From the NCBI GenBank assembly GCA_963556195.1, contig OY744517.1:83176714-83240713 (forward strand): a DNA stretch of 64,000 nt, given 5' to 3'. The first letter of the stretch is position 1; each line of letters starts with the position of its first letter. The translations under genes were made by a program, and so were the position numbers. This document shows, in pieces, positions 14,705 to 28,055 of this stretch. This DNA comes from Sepiola atlantica (lineage: Eukaryota > Mollusca > Cephalopoda > Sepiida > Sepiolidae). The notes beneath the pieces were generated by a model. That model was not told the origin of the DNA. It was given only the letters and a program-made list of their open reading frames with translations, and did no database searches.

Positions 14705-15105
14705 CATTCCATGAAAAATGCCAGTATACTGAAATCATATGTCCTTAATAGGGTTAAGATGAAAATTCATATACACTAAATGTACAAAAGCAAGGAAATT
14801 CCAAATGTTTTTACACTTTTATTGTCATTAAGGGTATGCAAGCACGACAGGGCTATGTATTTTACTGGTAGGAATTTTTCTTCAGCGCACCTCACACACT
14901 TCATCCACTCATGCATAGAGATTTATACTGTAGTGATGTGATAGTGAAATGGTTTGGTTGATATGTAGTCATACCCTTAATTAATGATAATAGAAGTGTA
15001 AAAATTTGGGAATTTCCTTGCTTTTGTACATTTAGTGTATATGAATTTTCATCTTAACCCTATTAAGGGCATATGATTTCAGTATACTGGAATTTTTCAT
15101 GGAAT
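14705..15105. mobile_element. Fold-back (long inverted-repeat) element, MITE-like
   Basis: The left arm 14,705-14,838 and right arm 14,970-15,105 are inverted copies with few differences. Both contain the series attccatgaaaaat, cagtatactgaaatcatatg, cttaatagggttaagatg, cattaaatgt-type stretches and aagggtatg. About 130 bp separates the arms. There is no open frame. The form fits a fold-back or MITE-class element; no clear target duplication of its own was seen. Confidence 0.7.
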
Positions 15106-15149
15106 ATCTCCTCTTATTTCACTCTAGAAATCTCCATGTGCATTCACAC

Positions 15150-16770
15150 GGGATTATAACAGTACTGAACAGATGTAAGACTTCTATTCCAACCATCATT
15201 AATGGACCAGACTTCACCAACATTCGACAAAGCCCAGCTTTTTGCAAAGAACTTTGCTTCAAATTCCACTATTGGTGATCAAGGCCACCTATTTCCAGAA
15301 TTTCGATCTATGACTAGAAAATATCTGTTTGGGATGTGGACAAAATTATCAAGAACCTTGAAGCCAGTAAGGCAATTGGTCCTGACAACATTCCAGTCAT
15401 TCTCCTTAAAAATCTGCCACCAGAACTTGCTCCTATTCTTTCAAAGCTATTAAATCGTTGATTAAAGGAGAAATACGTTCAATCTCCTTGGAAAATTTCA
15501 TCTGTCCGCCAACTATTTAAAAATGCTGGTGATCAATCTTCTTCATCTCAGTACAGACCGATCAGTCACCTATGTGGGATACGTAAGTTATTTGAATCTG
15601 TGATTAATCAAGAAGTTGGTAATCACCACAGCAAAATCATTCTTCTTAGTAACAAGCAACATGGATTTCATCTTGCAAGATAAACTGCTGATGTGCTGAC
15701 TGTAACATCGCATATGATCAATGAATCTCTCCATGGGGGCTTTGTTTCTAGGGAAATAGTTCTCAACCTTTCAAAGGTCTGTGATAAGAGTCTGTCACAA
15801 AAGGGCTGCTTCACAAGCCTATGGAATATCTAAAGATGTCTTCTCAACTATTAAATCCTCTCTCTCCGATAGGTTTATAAAAGTAGTTGTCTGAATTACA
15901 CCATATCAAGGATCTATTTTGGGTCCAACTCTCTTCCTGATTTTCATCAGTGATCATCCAAATCATATTTTGAGATCATTTGTTAACATCTATGCAAAGG
16001 ACACAGTATCTATAGCAGCACATCGAAGAGCATTGGTGAAGCTAGTTCTCTCTTTTTTTGACCTGGAGCACATAGTGCAATGCGGGGAAATAACTTGTTA
16101 TGTGTAATACCTCTAAAGCCAAGCTTCCCTCCTTTTACCGCCAACATTCAGGATCCTTATTTCGCCTTGGTAGAGTTGAAATGAATGGCCCTCTCCTTGA
16201 GAAAGCACCTTGTCTTGATAAACTCCTAGGAATGACTTTCACTCCAGATCTGAAATGGAAAACTGACATCAAATCCGTTGTTACGGTAACTGGAAAAAAT
16301 GGTTGGATCATTCCACCGCTCCAGAAAGTGCCTCACTCCTGATGCACTCCTCTACTTGTATAAAAGTCAGATACATCCTAAGACGGAGTACTACTGCCAC
16401 ATCTGGGAAGGTGCCGCTCAGAGAACCTTTTTTTGCCTTGACAAAGTACAAAATCGAGTTGACAATCTAGTGGGGAATTATATCTTCCTGTTCCTTTTTC
16501 TCACAGAAGAGACGTTACTAGTCTTTCTCTACTCTATCGTTATTTCCATAGAAAAAGCTCAACTGAGCTCTACCCACCCCCCTCTCGTAAGACATTCATA
16601 ACCAGATCTCCTTTCCTGCTCTGTATACCTAAAACCAAACGGAATTTCAACGAACAGCGTTTCTTTCCTATTTATAAAACATTATCACGGGACTGCATCC
16701 CTACAGACTACAACATGTTTGTTTTCAAGTTCAATATGAACAAATACTTGCGAACCGTCCTCTAAACTAA
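15150..16770 (+). pseudogene. Non-LTR retrotransposon reverse transcriptase, heavily decayed
   Basis: Fragments of a LINE polymerase can be followed on plus in shifting frames. They include FDKAQLFAKNFASNS near 15,216, a YRPISHLCGI-type box near 15,555, STADVLTV-like residues (read as TADVLTVTS) near 15,687, and a GPTLFLIFISDHPNHI stretch at 15,922-15,975 matching the VPQGSILGP-LFL-F-NDLP box. The catalytic YADDT box near 15,992 is degraded to YAKDT. The C-terminal LLYLYKSQIHPKTEYYCHIW motif follows at 16,340-16,410. Many stops and frameshifts make it dead. The motif order matches Jockey/CR1-like APE LINEs and it is a distant relative of the element at 36,330-43,140. No endonuclease part or poly(A) tail was found. 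Confidence 0.8.
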
Positions 16771-17013
16771 TCAAATTTTCTCTATTCCATTCATCATTTT
16801 TAATCCTCTCATTGTATTGTTAATAATCCAATTGACAACCTCATTAACACTTATCCTCAAGTGGCTTTTGGTCTTGGTAAGTACTGACTCATTGGTATGA
16901 AAACATATTCCCATCTCACTTGTTTGTTTCTTTTCATGAATAAAACCATCTTTTTCTGCTCTTATTTTTGTATCAATCAAAGTGACTGGTAAGTCCTGCA
17001 CTGGATTGCATAA
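16768..17013 (-). CDS. Unidentified open frame, possible coding fragment
   Basis: A minus-strand frame of about 80 codons ends at a stop at 16,771-16,773. It reads from a CNPVQDLPVTLID stretch through KIRAEKDGFIHEKK, GICFHTNESVLTKTKSH and ISVNEVVNWIIN. Its composition, with mixed charge, Cys, His and Trp, looks more protein-like than neighbouring chance frames. It runs toward the edge of the 75-bp array and has no ATG at its upstream end, so it would be a fragment or exon. I do not recognise the family. It could be retroelement debris, since a decayed LINE ends just beside it on the other strand. Confidence 0.3.
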
Positions 17014-17019
17014 AATGAT

Positions 17020-20000
17020 TTTATTTTATTTTCACCCGTCTATGCTGCTATCACTATATCTTTTAATGGTTTGGCAAATCTAGGAATTGACTTTGATACT
17101 TTATTTTAACCCCTCTATGCTGCTATCACTATATCTTTTAATGGTTTGCCAAATCTAGGAATTGACTTAAATACTTTATTTTCACTCCTCAATGCTGCTA
17201 TCACTATATCTTTTAATGGTTTGCCAAATCTAGGAATTGACTTAAATACTTTATTTTCACTCCTCAATGCTGCTATCACTATATAGTTTAATGGTTTGCC
17301 AAATCTAGGAATAGACTTAAATATTTTATTTTCACCCCTCTATGCTGCTATCACTATATCTTTTAATGGTTTGCCAAATCTAGGAATTGACTTAAATACT
17401 TTATTTTCACTCCTCAATGCTGCTATCACTATATCTTTTAATGGTTTGCCTAATCTAAGAATTGATTAAATATTTTATTTTCACCCCTCTATGCTGCTAT
17501 CACTATATCTTTCAATGGTTTGCCAAATCTAGGAATTGACTTAAATACTTTATTTTCACTCCTCAATGCTGCTATCACTATATCTTTTAATGGTTTGCCT
17601 AATCTAAGAATTGATTAAATATTTTATTTTCACCCCTCTATGCTGCTATCACTATATCTTTCAATGGTTTGCCAAATCTAGGAATTGACTTAAATACTTT
17701 ATTTTCACTCCTCAATGCTGCTATCACTATATCTTTTAATGGTTTGCCAAATCTAGGAATTGACTTTGATACTTTATTTTCACCGTCAATGCTGCTATCA
17801 CTATATCTTTTAATGGTTTGCCAAATCTAGGAATTGACTTTGACACTTTATTTTCACCCCTCAATGCTGCTATCACTATATCTTTTAATGGTTTGCCAAA
17901 TCTAGGAATAGACTTAAATATTTTATTTTCACCCCTCTATGCTGCTATCACTATATCTTTTAATGGTTTGCCAAATCTAGGAATAGACTTAAATATTTTA
18001 TTTTCACCCCTCAATGCTGCTATCACTATATCTTTTAATGGTTTGCCAAATCTAGGAATAGACTTAAATATTTTATTTTCACCCCTCAATGCTGCTATCA
18101 CTATATCTTTTAATGGTTTGCCAAATCTAGGAATTGACTTTGATACTTTATTTTCACCCCTCAATGTTGCTATCACTATATCTTTTAATGGTTTGCCAAA
18201 TCTAGGAATAGACTTAAATATTTTATTTTCACCCCTCTATGCTGCTATCACTATATCTTTTAATGGTTTGCCAAATCTAGGAATAGACTTAAATATTTTA
18301 TTTTCACCCCTCAATGCTGCTATCACTATATCTTTTAATGGTTTGCCAAATCTAGGAATAGACTTAAATATTTTATTTTCACCCCTCAATGCTGCTATCA
18401 CTATATCTTTTAATGGTTTGCCAAATCTAGGAATAGACTTAAATATTTTATGTTCACCCCTCAATGCTGCTATCACTATATCTTTTAATGGTTTGCCAAA
18501 TCTAGGAATAGACTTAAATATTTTATTTTCACCCCTCTATGCTGCTATCACTATATCTTTTAATGGTTTGCCAAATCTAGGAATAGACTTAAATATTTTA
18601 TTTTCACTCCTCAATGCTCCTATCACTATATCTTTTAATGGTTTGCCAAATCTAGGAATTGACTTTGATACTTTATTTTCACCGTCAATGCTGCTATCAC
18701 TATATCTTTTAATGGTTTGCCAAATCTAGGAATTGACTTTGATACTTTATTTTCACCCCTCTATGCTGCTATCACTATATCTTTTAATGGTTTGCCAAAT
18801 CTAGGAATAGACTTAAATATTTTATTTTCACCCCTCTATGCTGCTATCACTATATCTTTTAATGGTTTGCCAAATCTAGGAATAGACTTAAATATTTTAT
18901 TTTCACCCCTCAATGCTGCTATCACTATATCTTTTAATGGTTTGCCAAATCTAGGGATAGACTTAAATATTTTATTTTCACCCCTCAATGCTGCTATCAC
19001 TATATCTTTTAATGGTTTGCCAAATCTAGGAATAGACTTAAATATTTTATTTTCACCCCTCAATGCTGCTATCACTATATCTTTTAATGGTTTGCCAAAT
19101 CTAGGAATAGACTTAAATATTTTATTTTAACCCCTCTATGCTGCTATCACTATATCTTTTAATGGTTTGCCAAATCTAGGAATAGACTTAAATATTTTAT
19201 TTTCACCCCTCAATGCTGCTATCACTATATCTTTTAATGGTTTGCCAAATCTAGGAATAGACTTAAATATTTTATTTTCACCCCTCAATGCTGCTATCAC
19301 TATATCTTTTGATGGTTTGCCAAATCTAGGAATAGACTTAAATATTTTATTTTCACCCCTCAATGCTGCTATCACTATATCTTTTAATGGTTTGCCAAAT
19401 CTAGGAATAGACTTAAATATTTTATTTTCACCCCTCTATGCTGCTATCACTATATCTTTTAATGGTTTGCCAAATCTAGGAATAGACTTAAATATTTTAT
19501 TTTCACCCCTCTATGCTGCTATCACTATATCTTTTAATGGTTTGCCAAATCTAGGAATAGACTTAAATATTTTATTTTCACCCCTCAATGCTGCTATCAC
19601 TATATCTTTTAATGGTTTGCCAAATCTAGGAATAGACTTAAATATTTTATTTTCACCCCTCAATGCTGCTATCACTATATCTTTTAATGGTTTGCCAAAT
19701 CTAGGAATTGACTTTGATACTTTATTTTCACCCCTCAATGCTGCTATCACTATATCTTTTAATGGTTTGCCAAATCTAGGAATAGACTTAAATATTTTCT
19801 TTTCACCCCTCTATGCTGCTATCACTATATCTTTTAATGGTTTGCCAAATCTAGGAATAGACTTAAATATTTTATTTTCACCCCTCTATGCTGCTATCAC
19901 TATATCTTTTAATGGTTTGCCAAATCTAGGAATAGACTTAAATATTTTATTTTCACCCCTCAATGCTGCTATCACTATATCTTTTAATGGTTTGCCAAAT

Positions 20001-23000
20001 CTAGGAATAGACTTAAATATTTTATTTTCACCCCTCAATGCTGCTATCACTATATCTTTTAATGGTTTGCCAAATCTAGGAATAGACTTAAATATTTTAT
20101 TTTCACCCCTCAATGCTGCTATCACTATATCTTTCAATGGTTTGCCAAATCTAGGAATTGATAAAATATGTTATTTTCACCCCTCAATGCTGCTATCACT
20201 ATATCTTTTAATGGTTTGCCAAATCTAGGAATAAACTTAAATATTTTATTTTCACCCCTCTATGCTGCTATCACTATATCTTTTAATGGTTTGCCAAATC
20301 TAGGAATAGACTTAAATATTTTATTTTCACCCCTCAATGCTGCTATCACTATATCTTTTAATGGTTTGCCAAATCTAGGAATAGACTTAAATATTTTATT
20401 TTCACCCCTCAATGCTGCTATCACTATATCTTTCAATGGTTTGCCAAATCTAGGAATTGATTAAATATTTTATTTTCACCCTTCAATGCTGCTATCACTA
20501 TATCTTTTAATGGTTTGCCAAATCTAGGAATAGACTTAAATATTTTATTTTCACCCCTCAATGCTGCTATCACTATATCTTTTAATGGTTTGCCAAATCT
20601 AGGAATAGACTTAAATATTTTATTTTCACCCCTAAATGCTGCTATCACTATATCTTTCAATGGTTTGCCAAATCTAGGAATTGACTTTAATACTTTATTT
20701 TCACTCCTCAATGCTGCTATCACTATATCTTTTAATGGTTTGCCAAATCTAGGAATTGACTTTGATACTTTATTTTCACCCCTCAATGCTGCTATCACTA
20801 TATCTTTTAATGGTTTGCCAAATCTAGGAATAGACTTAAATATTTTATTTTCACTCCTCAATGCTGCTATCACTATATCTTTTAATGGTTTGCCAAATCT
20901 AGGAATTGACTTTGATACTTTATTTTCACTCCTCAATGCTGCTATCACTATATCTTTTAATGGTTTGCCAAATCTAGGAATTGACTTTGATACTTTATTT
21001 TCACCCCTCAATGCTGCTATCACTATATCTTTTAATGGTTTGCCAAATCTAGGAATAGACTTAAATATTTTATTTTCACTCCTCAATGCTGCTATCACTA
21101 TATCTTTTAATGGTTTGCCAAATCTAGGAATAGACTTAAATATTTTATTTTCACTCCTCAATGCTGCTATCACTATATCTTTTAATGGTTTGCCAAATCT
21201 AGGAATTGACTTTGATACTTTATTTTCACCCGTCAATGCTGCTATCACTATATCTTTTAATGGTTTGCCAAATCTAGAAATTGACTTAAATATTTTATTT
21301 TCACTCCTCAATGCTCCTATCACTATATCTTTTAATGGTTTGCCAAATCTAGGAATTGACTTTGATACTTTATTTTCACTCCTCAATGCTGCTATCACTA
21401 TATCTTTTAATGGTTTGCCAAATCTAGGAATAGACTTAAATATTTTATTTTCACTCCTCAATGCTCCTATCACTATATCTTTTAATGGTTTGCCAAATCT
21501 AGGAATTGACTTTGATACTTTATTTTCACTCCTCAATGCTGCTATCACTATATCTTTTAATGGTTTGCCAAATCTAGGAATAGACTTAAATATTTTATTT
21601 TCACTCCTCAATGCTCCTATCACTATATCTTTTAACGGTTTGCCAAATCTAGGAATTGACTTTGATACTTAATTTTCACACGTCAATGCTGCTATCACTA
21701 TATCTTTCAATGGTTTGCCAAATCTAGGAATTGAATTTGATACTTTATTTTCACCCGTCAATGCTGCTATCACTATATCTTTTAATGGTTTGCCAAATCT
21801 AGGAATTGACTTAAATACTTTATTTTCACTCCTCAATGCTGCTATCACTATATCTTTTAATGGTTTGCCAAATCTAGGAATTGACTTTGATACTTTATTT
21901 TCACCCCTCAATGCTGCTATCACTATATCTTTTAATGGTTTGCCAAATCTAGGAATTGACTTTGATACTTTATTTTCACTCCTCAATGCTGCTATCACTA
22001 TATCTTTTAATGGTTTGCAAAATCTAGGAATAGACTTAAATATTTTATTTTCACTCCTCAATGCTCCTATCACTATATCTTTTAATGGTTTGCCAAATCT
22101 AGGAATTGACTTTGATACTTTATTTTCACACGTCAATGCTGCTATCACTATATCTTTCAATGGTTTGCAAAATCTAGGAATTGACTTTGATACTTTATTT
22201 TCACCCATCAATGCTGCTATCACTATATCTTTTAATGGTTTGCCAAATCTAGGAATTGACTTAAATACTTTATTTTCACTCCTCAATGCTGCTATCACTA
22301 TATCTTTTAATGGTTTGCTAAATCTAGGAATTGACTTTGATACTTTATTTTCACCCCTCAATGCTGCTATCACTATATCTTTTAATGGTTTGCCAAATCT
22401 AGGAATTGACTTTGATACTTTATTTTCACCCCTCAATGCTGCTATCACTATATCTTTTAATGGTTTGCCAAATCTAGGAATTGACTTTGATACTTTATTT
22501 TCACTCCTCAATGCTGCTATCACTATATCTTTTAATGGTTCGGCCAATCTAGGAATTGACTTTGATACTTTATTTTCACCCGTCAATGCTGCTATCACTA
22601 TATCTTTTAATGGGTTTGCCAAATTTAGGAATTTACTTTAATACTTTATTTACCCCGGTATCACTATATCTTTTAATGGTTAGCCAAATCTAGAAATTGA
22701 CTTTAATACTTTATTTTCACCCGTCAATGCTGCTATCACTATATCTTTTAATGGTTAGCCAAATCTAGAAATTGACTTTAATACTTTATTTTCACCCGTC
22801 AATGCTGCTATCACTATATCTTTTAATGGTTTGGCAAATCTAGAAATTGACTTTGATACTTTATTTTCACCCCTCAACGCTGCTATCACTATATCTTTTA
22901 ATTGTTTGCCAAATCTAGGAATTGACTTTGATACTTTATTTTCACCCGTCAATGCTGCTATCACTATATCTTTTAATGGTTAGCCAAATCTAGAAATTGA

Positions 23001-26000
23001 CTTTGATACTTTATTTTCACCCCTCAACGCTGCTATCACTATATCTTTTAATTGTTTGCCAAATCTAGGAATTGACTTTGATACTTTATTTTCACCCGTC
23101 AATGCTGCTATCACTATATCTTTTAATGGTTAGCCAAATCTAGAAATTGACTTTAATACTTTATTTTCACCCGTCAATGCTGCTATCACTATATCTTTTA
23201 ATGGTTTGCCAAATCTAGAAATTGACTTTAATACTTTATTTTCACCCGTCAATGCTGCTATCACTATATCTTTTAATGGTTAGCCAAATCTAGAAATTGA
23301 CTCTAATACTTTATTTTCACCCGTCAATGCTGCTATCACTATATCTTTTAATGGTTTGGCAAATCTAGGAATTGACTTTAATACTTTATTTTCACCCGTC
23401 AATGCTGCTACTACTATATCGTTTAATGGTTTGCCAAATCTAGAAATTGACTTTAATACTTTATTTTCACCCGTCAATGCTGCTATCACTATATCTTTTA
23501 ATGGTTTGCTAAATCTAGAAATTGACTTTAATACTTTATTTTCACCCGTCAATGCTGCTATCACTATATCTTTTAATGGTTTGGCAAATCTAGAAATTGA
23601 CTTTGATACTTTATTTTCACCCCTCAACGCTGCTATCACTATATCTTTTAATTGTTTGCCAAATCTAGGAATTGACTTTGATACTTTATTTTCACCCGTC
23701 AATGCTGCTATCACTATATCTTTTAATGGTTTGTCAAATCTAGGAATTGACTTTGATACTTTATTCTCACCCGTCAATGTTGCTATCACTATATCTCTTA
23801 ATGGTTTGCCAAACCTAGAAATTGACTTTAATACTTTATTTTCACTCGTCAATGCTGCTATCACTATATCTTTTAATGGTTAGCCAAATCTAGAAATTGA
23901 CTTTAATACTTTATTTTCACCCGTCAATGCTGCTATCACTATATCTTTTAATGGTTTGGCAAATCTAGAAATTGACTTTGATACTTTATTTTCACCCCTC
24001 AACGCTGCTATCACTATATCTTTTAATTGTTTGCCAAATCTAGGAATTGACTTTGATACTTTATTTTCACCCGTCAATGCTGCTATCACTATATCTTTTA
24101 ATGGTTTGTTAAATCTAGGAATTGACTTTGATACTTTATTCTCACCCGTCAATGTTGCTATCACTATATCTCTTAATGGTTTGCCAAACCTAGAAATTGA
24201 CTTTAATACTTTATTTTCACTCGTCAATGCTGCTATCACTATATCTTTTAATGGTTTGCCAAATCTAGAAATTGACTTTAATACTTTATTTTCACTCGTC
24301 AATGCTGCTATCCCTATATCTTTTAATGGTTAGCCAAATCTAGAAATTGACTTTAATACTTTATTTTCACCCGTCAATGCTGCTATCACTATATCTTTTA
24401 ATGGTTAGCCAAATCTAGAAATTGACTTTAATACTTTATTTTCACCCGTCAATGCTGCTATCACTATATTTTTTAATGGTTTGGCAAATCTAGAAATTGA
24501 CTTTGATACTTTATTTTCACCCCTCAACGCTGCTATCACTATATCTTTTAATTGTTTGCCAAATCTAGGAATTGACTTTGATACTTTATTTTCACCCGTC
24601 AATGCTGCTATCACTATATCTTTTAATGGTTAGCCAAATCTAGAAATTGACTTTGATACTTTATTTTCACCCCTCAACGCTGCTATCACTATATCTTTTA
24701 ATTGTTTGCCAAATCTAGGAATTGACTTTGATACTTTATTTTCACCCGTCAATGCTGCTATCACTATATCTTTTAATGGTTTGCCAAATCTAGGAATTGA
24801 CTTTAATACTTTATGTTCACCCGTCAATGCTGCTATCACTATATCTTTTAATGGTTTGGCAAATCTAGGAATTGACTTTAATACTTTATTTTCACCCGTC
24901 AATGCTGCTACTACTATATCGTTTAATGGTTTGCCAAATCTAGAAATTGACTTTAATACTTTATTTTCACCCGTCAATGCTGCTATCACTATATCTTTTA
25001 ATGGTTTGCTAAATCTAGTAATTGACTTTAATACTTTATTTTCACCCGTCAATGCTGCTATCACTATATCTTTTAATGGTTTGGCAAATCTAGAAATTGA
25101 CTTTGATACTTTATTTTCACCCCTCAACGCTGCTATCACTATATCTTTTAATTGTTTGCCAAATCTAGGAATTGACTTTGATACTTTATTTTCACCCGTC
25201 AATGCTGCTATCACTATATCTTTTAATGGTTTGTCAAATCTAGGAATTGACTTTGATACTTTATTCTCACCCGTCAATGCTGCTATCACTATATCTTTTA
25301 ATGGTTTGGCAAATCTAGAAATTGACTTTGATACTTTATTTTCACCCCTCAACGCTGCTATCACTATATCTTTTAATTGTTTGCCAAATCTAGGAATTGA
25401 CTTTGATACTTTATTTTCACCCGTCAATGCTGCTATCACTATATCTTTTAATGGTTTGTCAAATCTAGGAATTGACTTTAATACTTTATTTTCACTCGTC
25501 AATGCTGCTATCACTATATCTTTTAATGGTTAGCCAAATCTAGAAATTGACTTTGATACTTTATATTCACCCGTCAATGCTGCTATCACTATATCTTTTA
25601 ATTGTTTGCCAAATCTAGAAATTGACTTTGATACTTTATTTTCACCCCTCAACGCTGCTATCACTATATCTTTTAATGGTTTGGCAAATCTAGGAATTGA
25701 CTTTAATACTTTATGTTCACCCCTCAATGCTGCTATCACTATATCTTTTAATGGTTTGCGAAATCTAGGAATTGACTTTAATACTTTATTTTCACCCGTC
25801 AATGCTGCTATCACTATATCTTTTAATGGTTTGGCAAATCTAGGAATTGACTTTGATACTTTATTTTCACCCGTCAATGCTGCTATCACTATATCTTTTA
25901 ATGGTTTGCCAAATCTAGAAATTGACTTTAATACTTTATTTTCACCCGTCAATGCTGCTATCACTATATCTTTTAATGGTTTGGCCAATCTAGGAATTGA

Positions 26001-27352
26001 CTTTGATACTTTATTTTCACCCCTCAATGCTGCTATCACTATATCTTTTAATGGGTTTGCCAAATTTAGGAATTTACTTTAATACTTTATTTACCCCGGT
26101 ATCACTATATCTTTTAATGGTTAGCCAAATCTAGAAATTGACTTTAATACTTTATTTTCACCCGTCAATGCTGCTATCACTATATCTTTTAATGGTTTGC
26201 TAAATCTAGAAATTGACTTTAATACTTTATTTTCACCCGTCAATGCTGCTATCACTATATCTTTTAATGGTTTGGCCAATCTAGGAATTGACTTTGATAC
26301 TTAATTTTCACACGTCAATGCTGCTATCACTATATCTTTCAATGGTTTGCCAAATCTAGGAATTGAATTTGATACTTTATTTTCACCCGTCAATGCTGCT
26401 ATCACTATATCTTTTAATGGTTTGCAAAATCTAGGAATTGACTTAAATACTTTATTTTCACCCGTCAATGCTGCTATCACTATATCTTTTAATGGTTTGG
26501 CAAATCTAGGAATTGACTTAAATACTTTATTTTCACCCGTCAATGCTGCTATCCCTATATCTTTTAATGGTTTGCCAAATCTAGAAATTGACTTTAATAC
26601 TTTATTTTCACCCGTCAATGCTGCTATCACTATATCTTTTAATGGTTTGCCAAATCTAGAAATTGACTTTAATACTTTATTTTCACCCGTCAATGCTGCT
26701 ATCACTATATCTTTTAATAGTTTGCCAAATCTAGAAATTGACTTTGATACTTTATTTTCACTCCTCAATGCTGCTATCACTATATCTTTTAATTGTTTGC
26801 CAAATCTAAGAAATTGACTTTGATACTTTATTTTCACCCGTCAATGCTGCTATCACTATATCTTTTAATGGTTTGTCAAATCTAGGAATTGACTTTGATA
26901 CTTTATTCTCACCAGTCAATGTTGCTATCACTATATCTGTTAATTGTTTGGCAAATCTAGAAATTGACTTTAATACTTTATTTTCACCCGTCAATGCTGC
27001 TATCACTATATCTTTTAATGGTTTGGCAAATCTAGGAATTGACTTTGATACTTTATTTTCACACGTCAATGCTGCTATCACTATATCTTTTAATGGTTTG
27101 CCAGATCTAGGAATTGATATAAATACTTTATTTTCACCCGTCAATGCTGCTATCACTATATCTTTTAATGGTTTGCCAAATCTAGGAATTGACTTTGATA
27201 CTTTATTTTCACACGTCAATGCTGCTATCACTATATCTTTTAATGGTTTGCCAGATCTAGGAATTGATATAAATACTTTATTTTCACCCGTCAATGCTGC
27301 TATCACTATATCTTTTAATGGTTTGCCAAATCTAGGAATTGACTTAAATATT
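17020..27352. repeat. 75-bp tandem array, about 137 copies
   Basis: The unit contains aatggtttgccaaatctagg, aattgactttgatactttat (or the variant aatagacttaaatatttta), ttttcacccctcaatgctg and ctatcactatatctttt, 75 bp in total. Left of about 20,400 the aatagacttaaatatt type dominates, with the other type interspersed about every 300-375 bp. To the right the gtcaatgctg and ctagaaattgactttaatac types dominate. Because 75 is a multiple of three, both strands are open for up to about 390 codons. A recurrent ggttagcc variant puts a stop in both the sense and antisense frames, and single-base deletions and missense changes are common. I interpret it as satellite DNA, not a gene. Confidence 0.96.
22611..26110. 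repeat. About 3.44-kb block duplication in the 75-bp array
   Basis: A very aberrant shortened unit (tgggtttgccaaatttagg, then ttaccccggtatcac) occurs at 22,611-22,670 and again at 26,052-26,110, 3,441 bp apart. A tacttaattttcacacg variant also occurs twice, near 21,667 and 26,300. The shared rare variants indicate duplication of multi-kilobase blocks. Confidence 0.7.
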
Positions 27353-27880
27353 TTTTTTTCCATAAGTAGAGCTCATTTTGCTTCACTTAATTCTAACACA
27401 TTTTGTGAATATGTGCAATATCTTATTTGCATGTTTTTTTTTTAGGAGAGCCCCCCCCCCCCACTTTTATAACTGTCTCGCCGGTCCTGTTTGACAATTG
27501 ATGGAGTGAAGGATTTTCTTAATTATAGAATAGGGTGTATATATATTGCGGTGGTTTATGGTTAAAAGGTTCCCGAGTTTTAATTGAAATAAGCACTCTT
27601 AATATTGGTGCTAATATCTAGTTTGAAGCCTATTTTTTTAATTCCCTTGAAATTATTTTTTCAAATGTTGTTACATTTGTGGCCAGTAAACCGCCGTCAC
27701 AACATAAATCGATATCACTGAAATCAGAAAATCTAGTTAAAATAATACAAAATAAAAAGACCCACCAAATTCGAAATAAGGTTTCTAGTCAATTACAAAG
27801 TAAAAGGAAAAGACAAAACTTAAATGAAATGTCGGAGGAGGAGAAATGCTGGATTAGTTTAGTGGCTGCTGTCGTAGTTG
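27353..27880. other. Unique spacer after the 75-bp array
   Basis: AT-rich sequence with a C14 run at 27,446-27,459. The gene-free part includes an 81-codon plus frame (27,679-27,924) rich in Ser, Lys and Gln. That frame could be the N-terminal side of the transposase remnant that follows, but I see no diagnostic motif in it. Confidence 0.4.
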
Positions 27881-27976
27881 CCACACTTGCAACAAGAAAA
27901 GAATTTTGTTTCATTATATCCTGACAATTTAGAAGATTGTCTTGGTCAAGATTTGGTTCATTTCTCAGCATTACTT

Positions 27977-28055
27977 AGAACTGACATTGCATCTTCCATA
28001 GGTCCTACAAATAATGCCTTGGAATTGCAATTTTGTTGTCAAATTTTGGAGTCAA
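27977..28055. repeat. Left copy of 79-bp duplication flanking a LINE fragment
   Basis: This matches 28,422-28,500 at 73 of 79 positions by eye. Both begin agaactgacattgcatcttcc and end attttggagtcaa. It is best read as an unusually long target-site duplication. Confidence 0.75.

Larger units (their letters stand above)
14084..15128. mobile_element. About 1-kb insertion flanked by 26-bp direct repeats
   Basis: The same 26-bp sequence, beginning aatatctcctc and ending ttcactctaga, lies at 14,084-14,109 and 15,103-15,128. Between them are 993 bp. These contain a GC-richer start (aagggaggcgcgagagcgct), a 100-bp direct duplication (14,371-14,470 and 14,531-14,630) and a fold-back element that ends at the right-hand repeat. 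The flanking repeats could be a long target-site duplication or the product of recombination. No protein motif is visible inside. Confidence 0.45.

Noticed and set aside
1..27352. CRISPR-like regular repeats
   Set aside because: The arrays have no unique spacers between repeats; every base belongs to the repeated unit.
17818..27445. Long open frames on both strands in the 75-bp array
   Set aside because: Same period effect; the ggttagcc variant stops both strands and one-base deletions occur.
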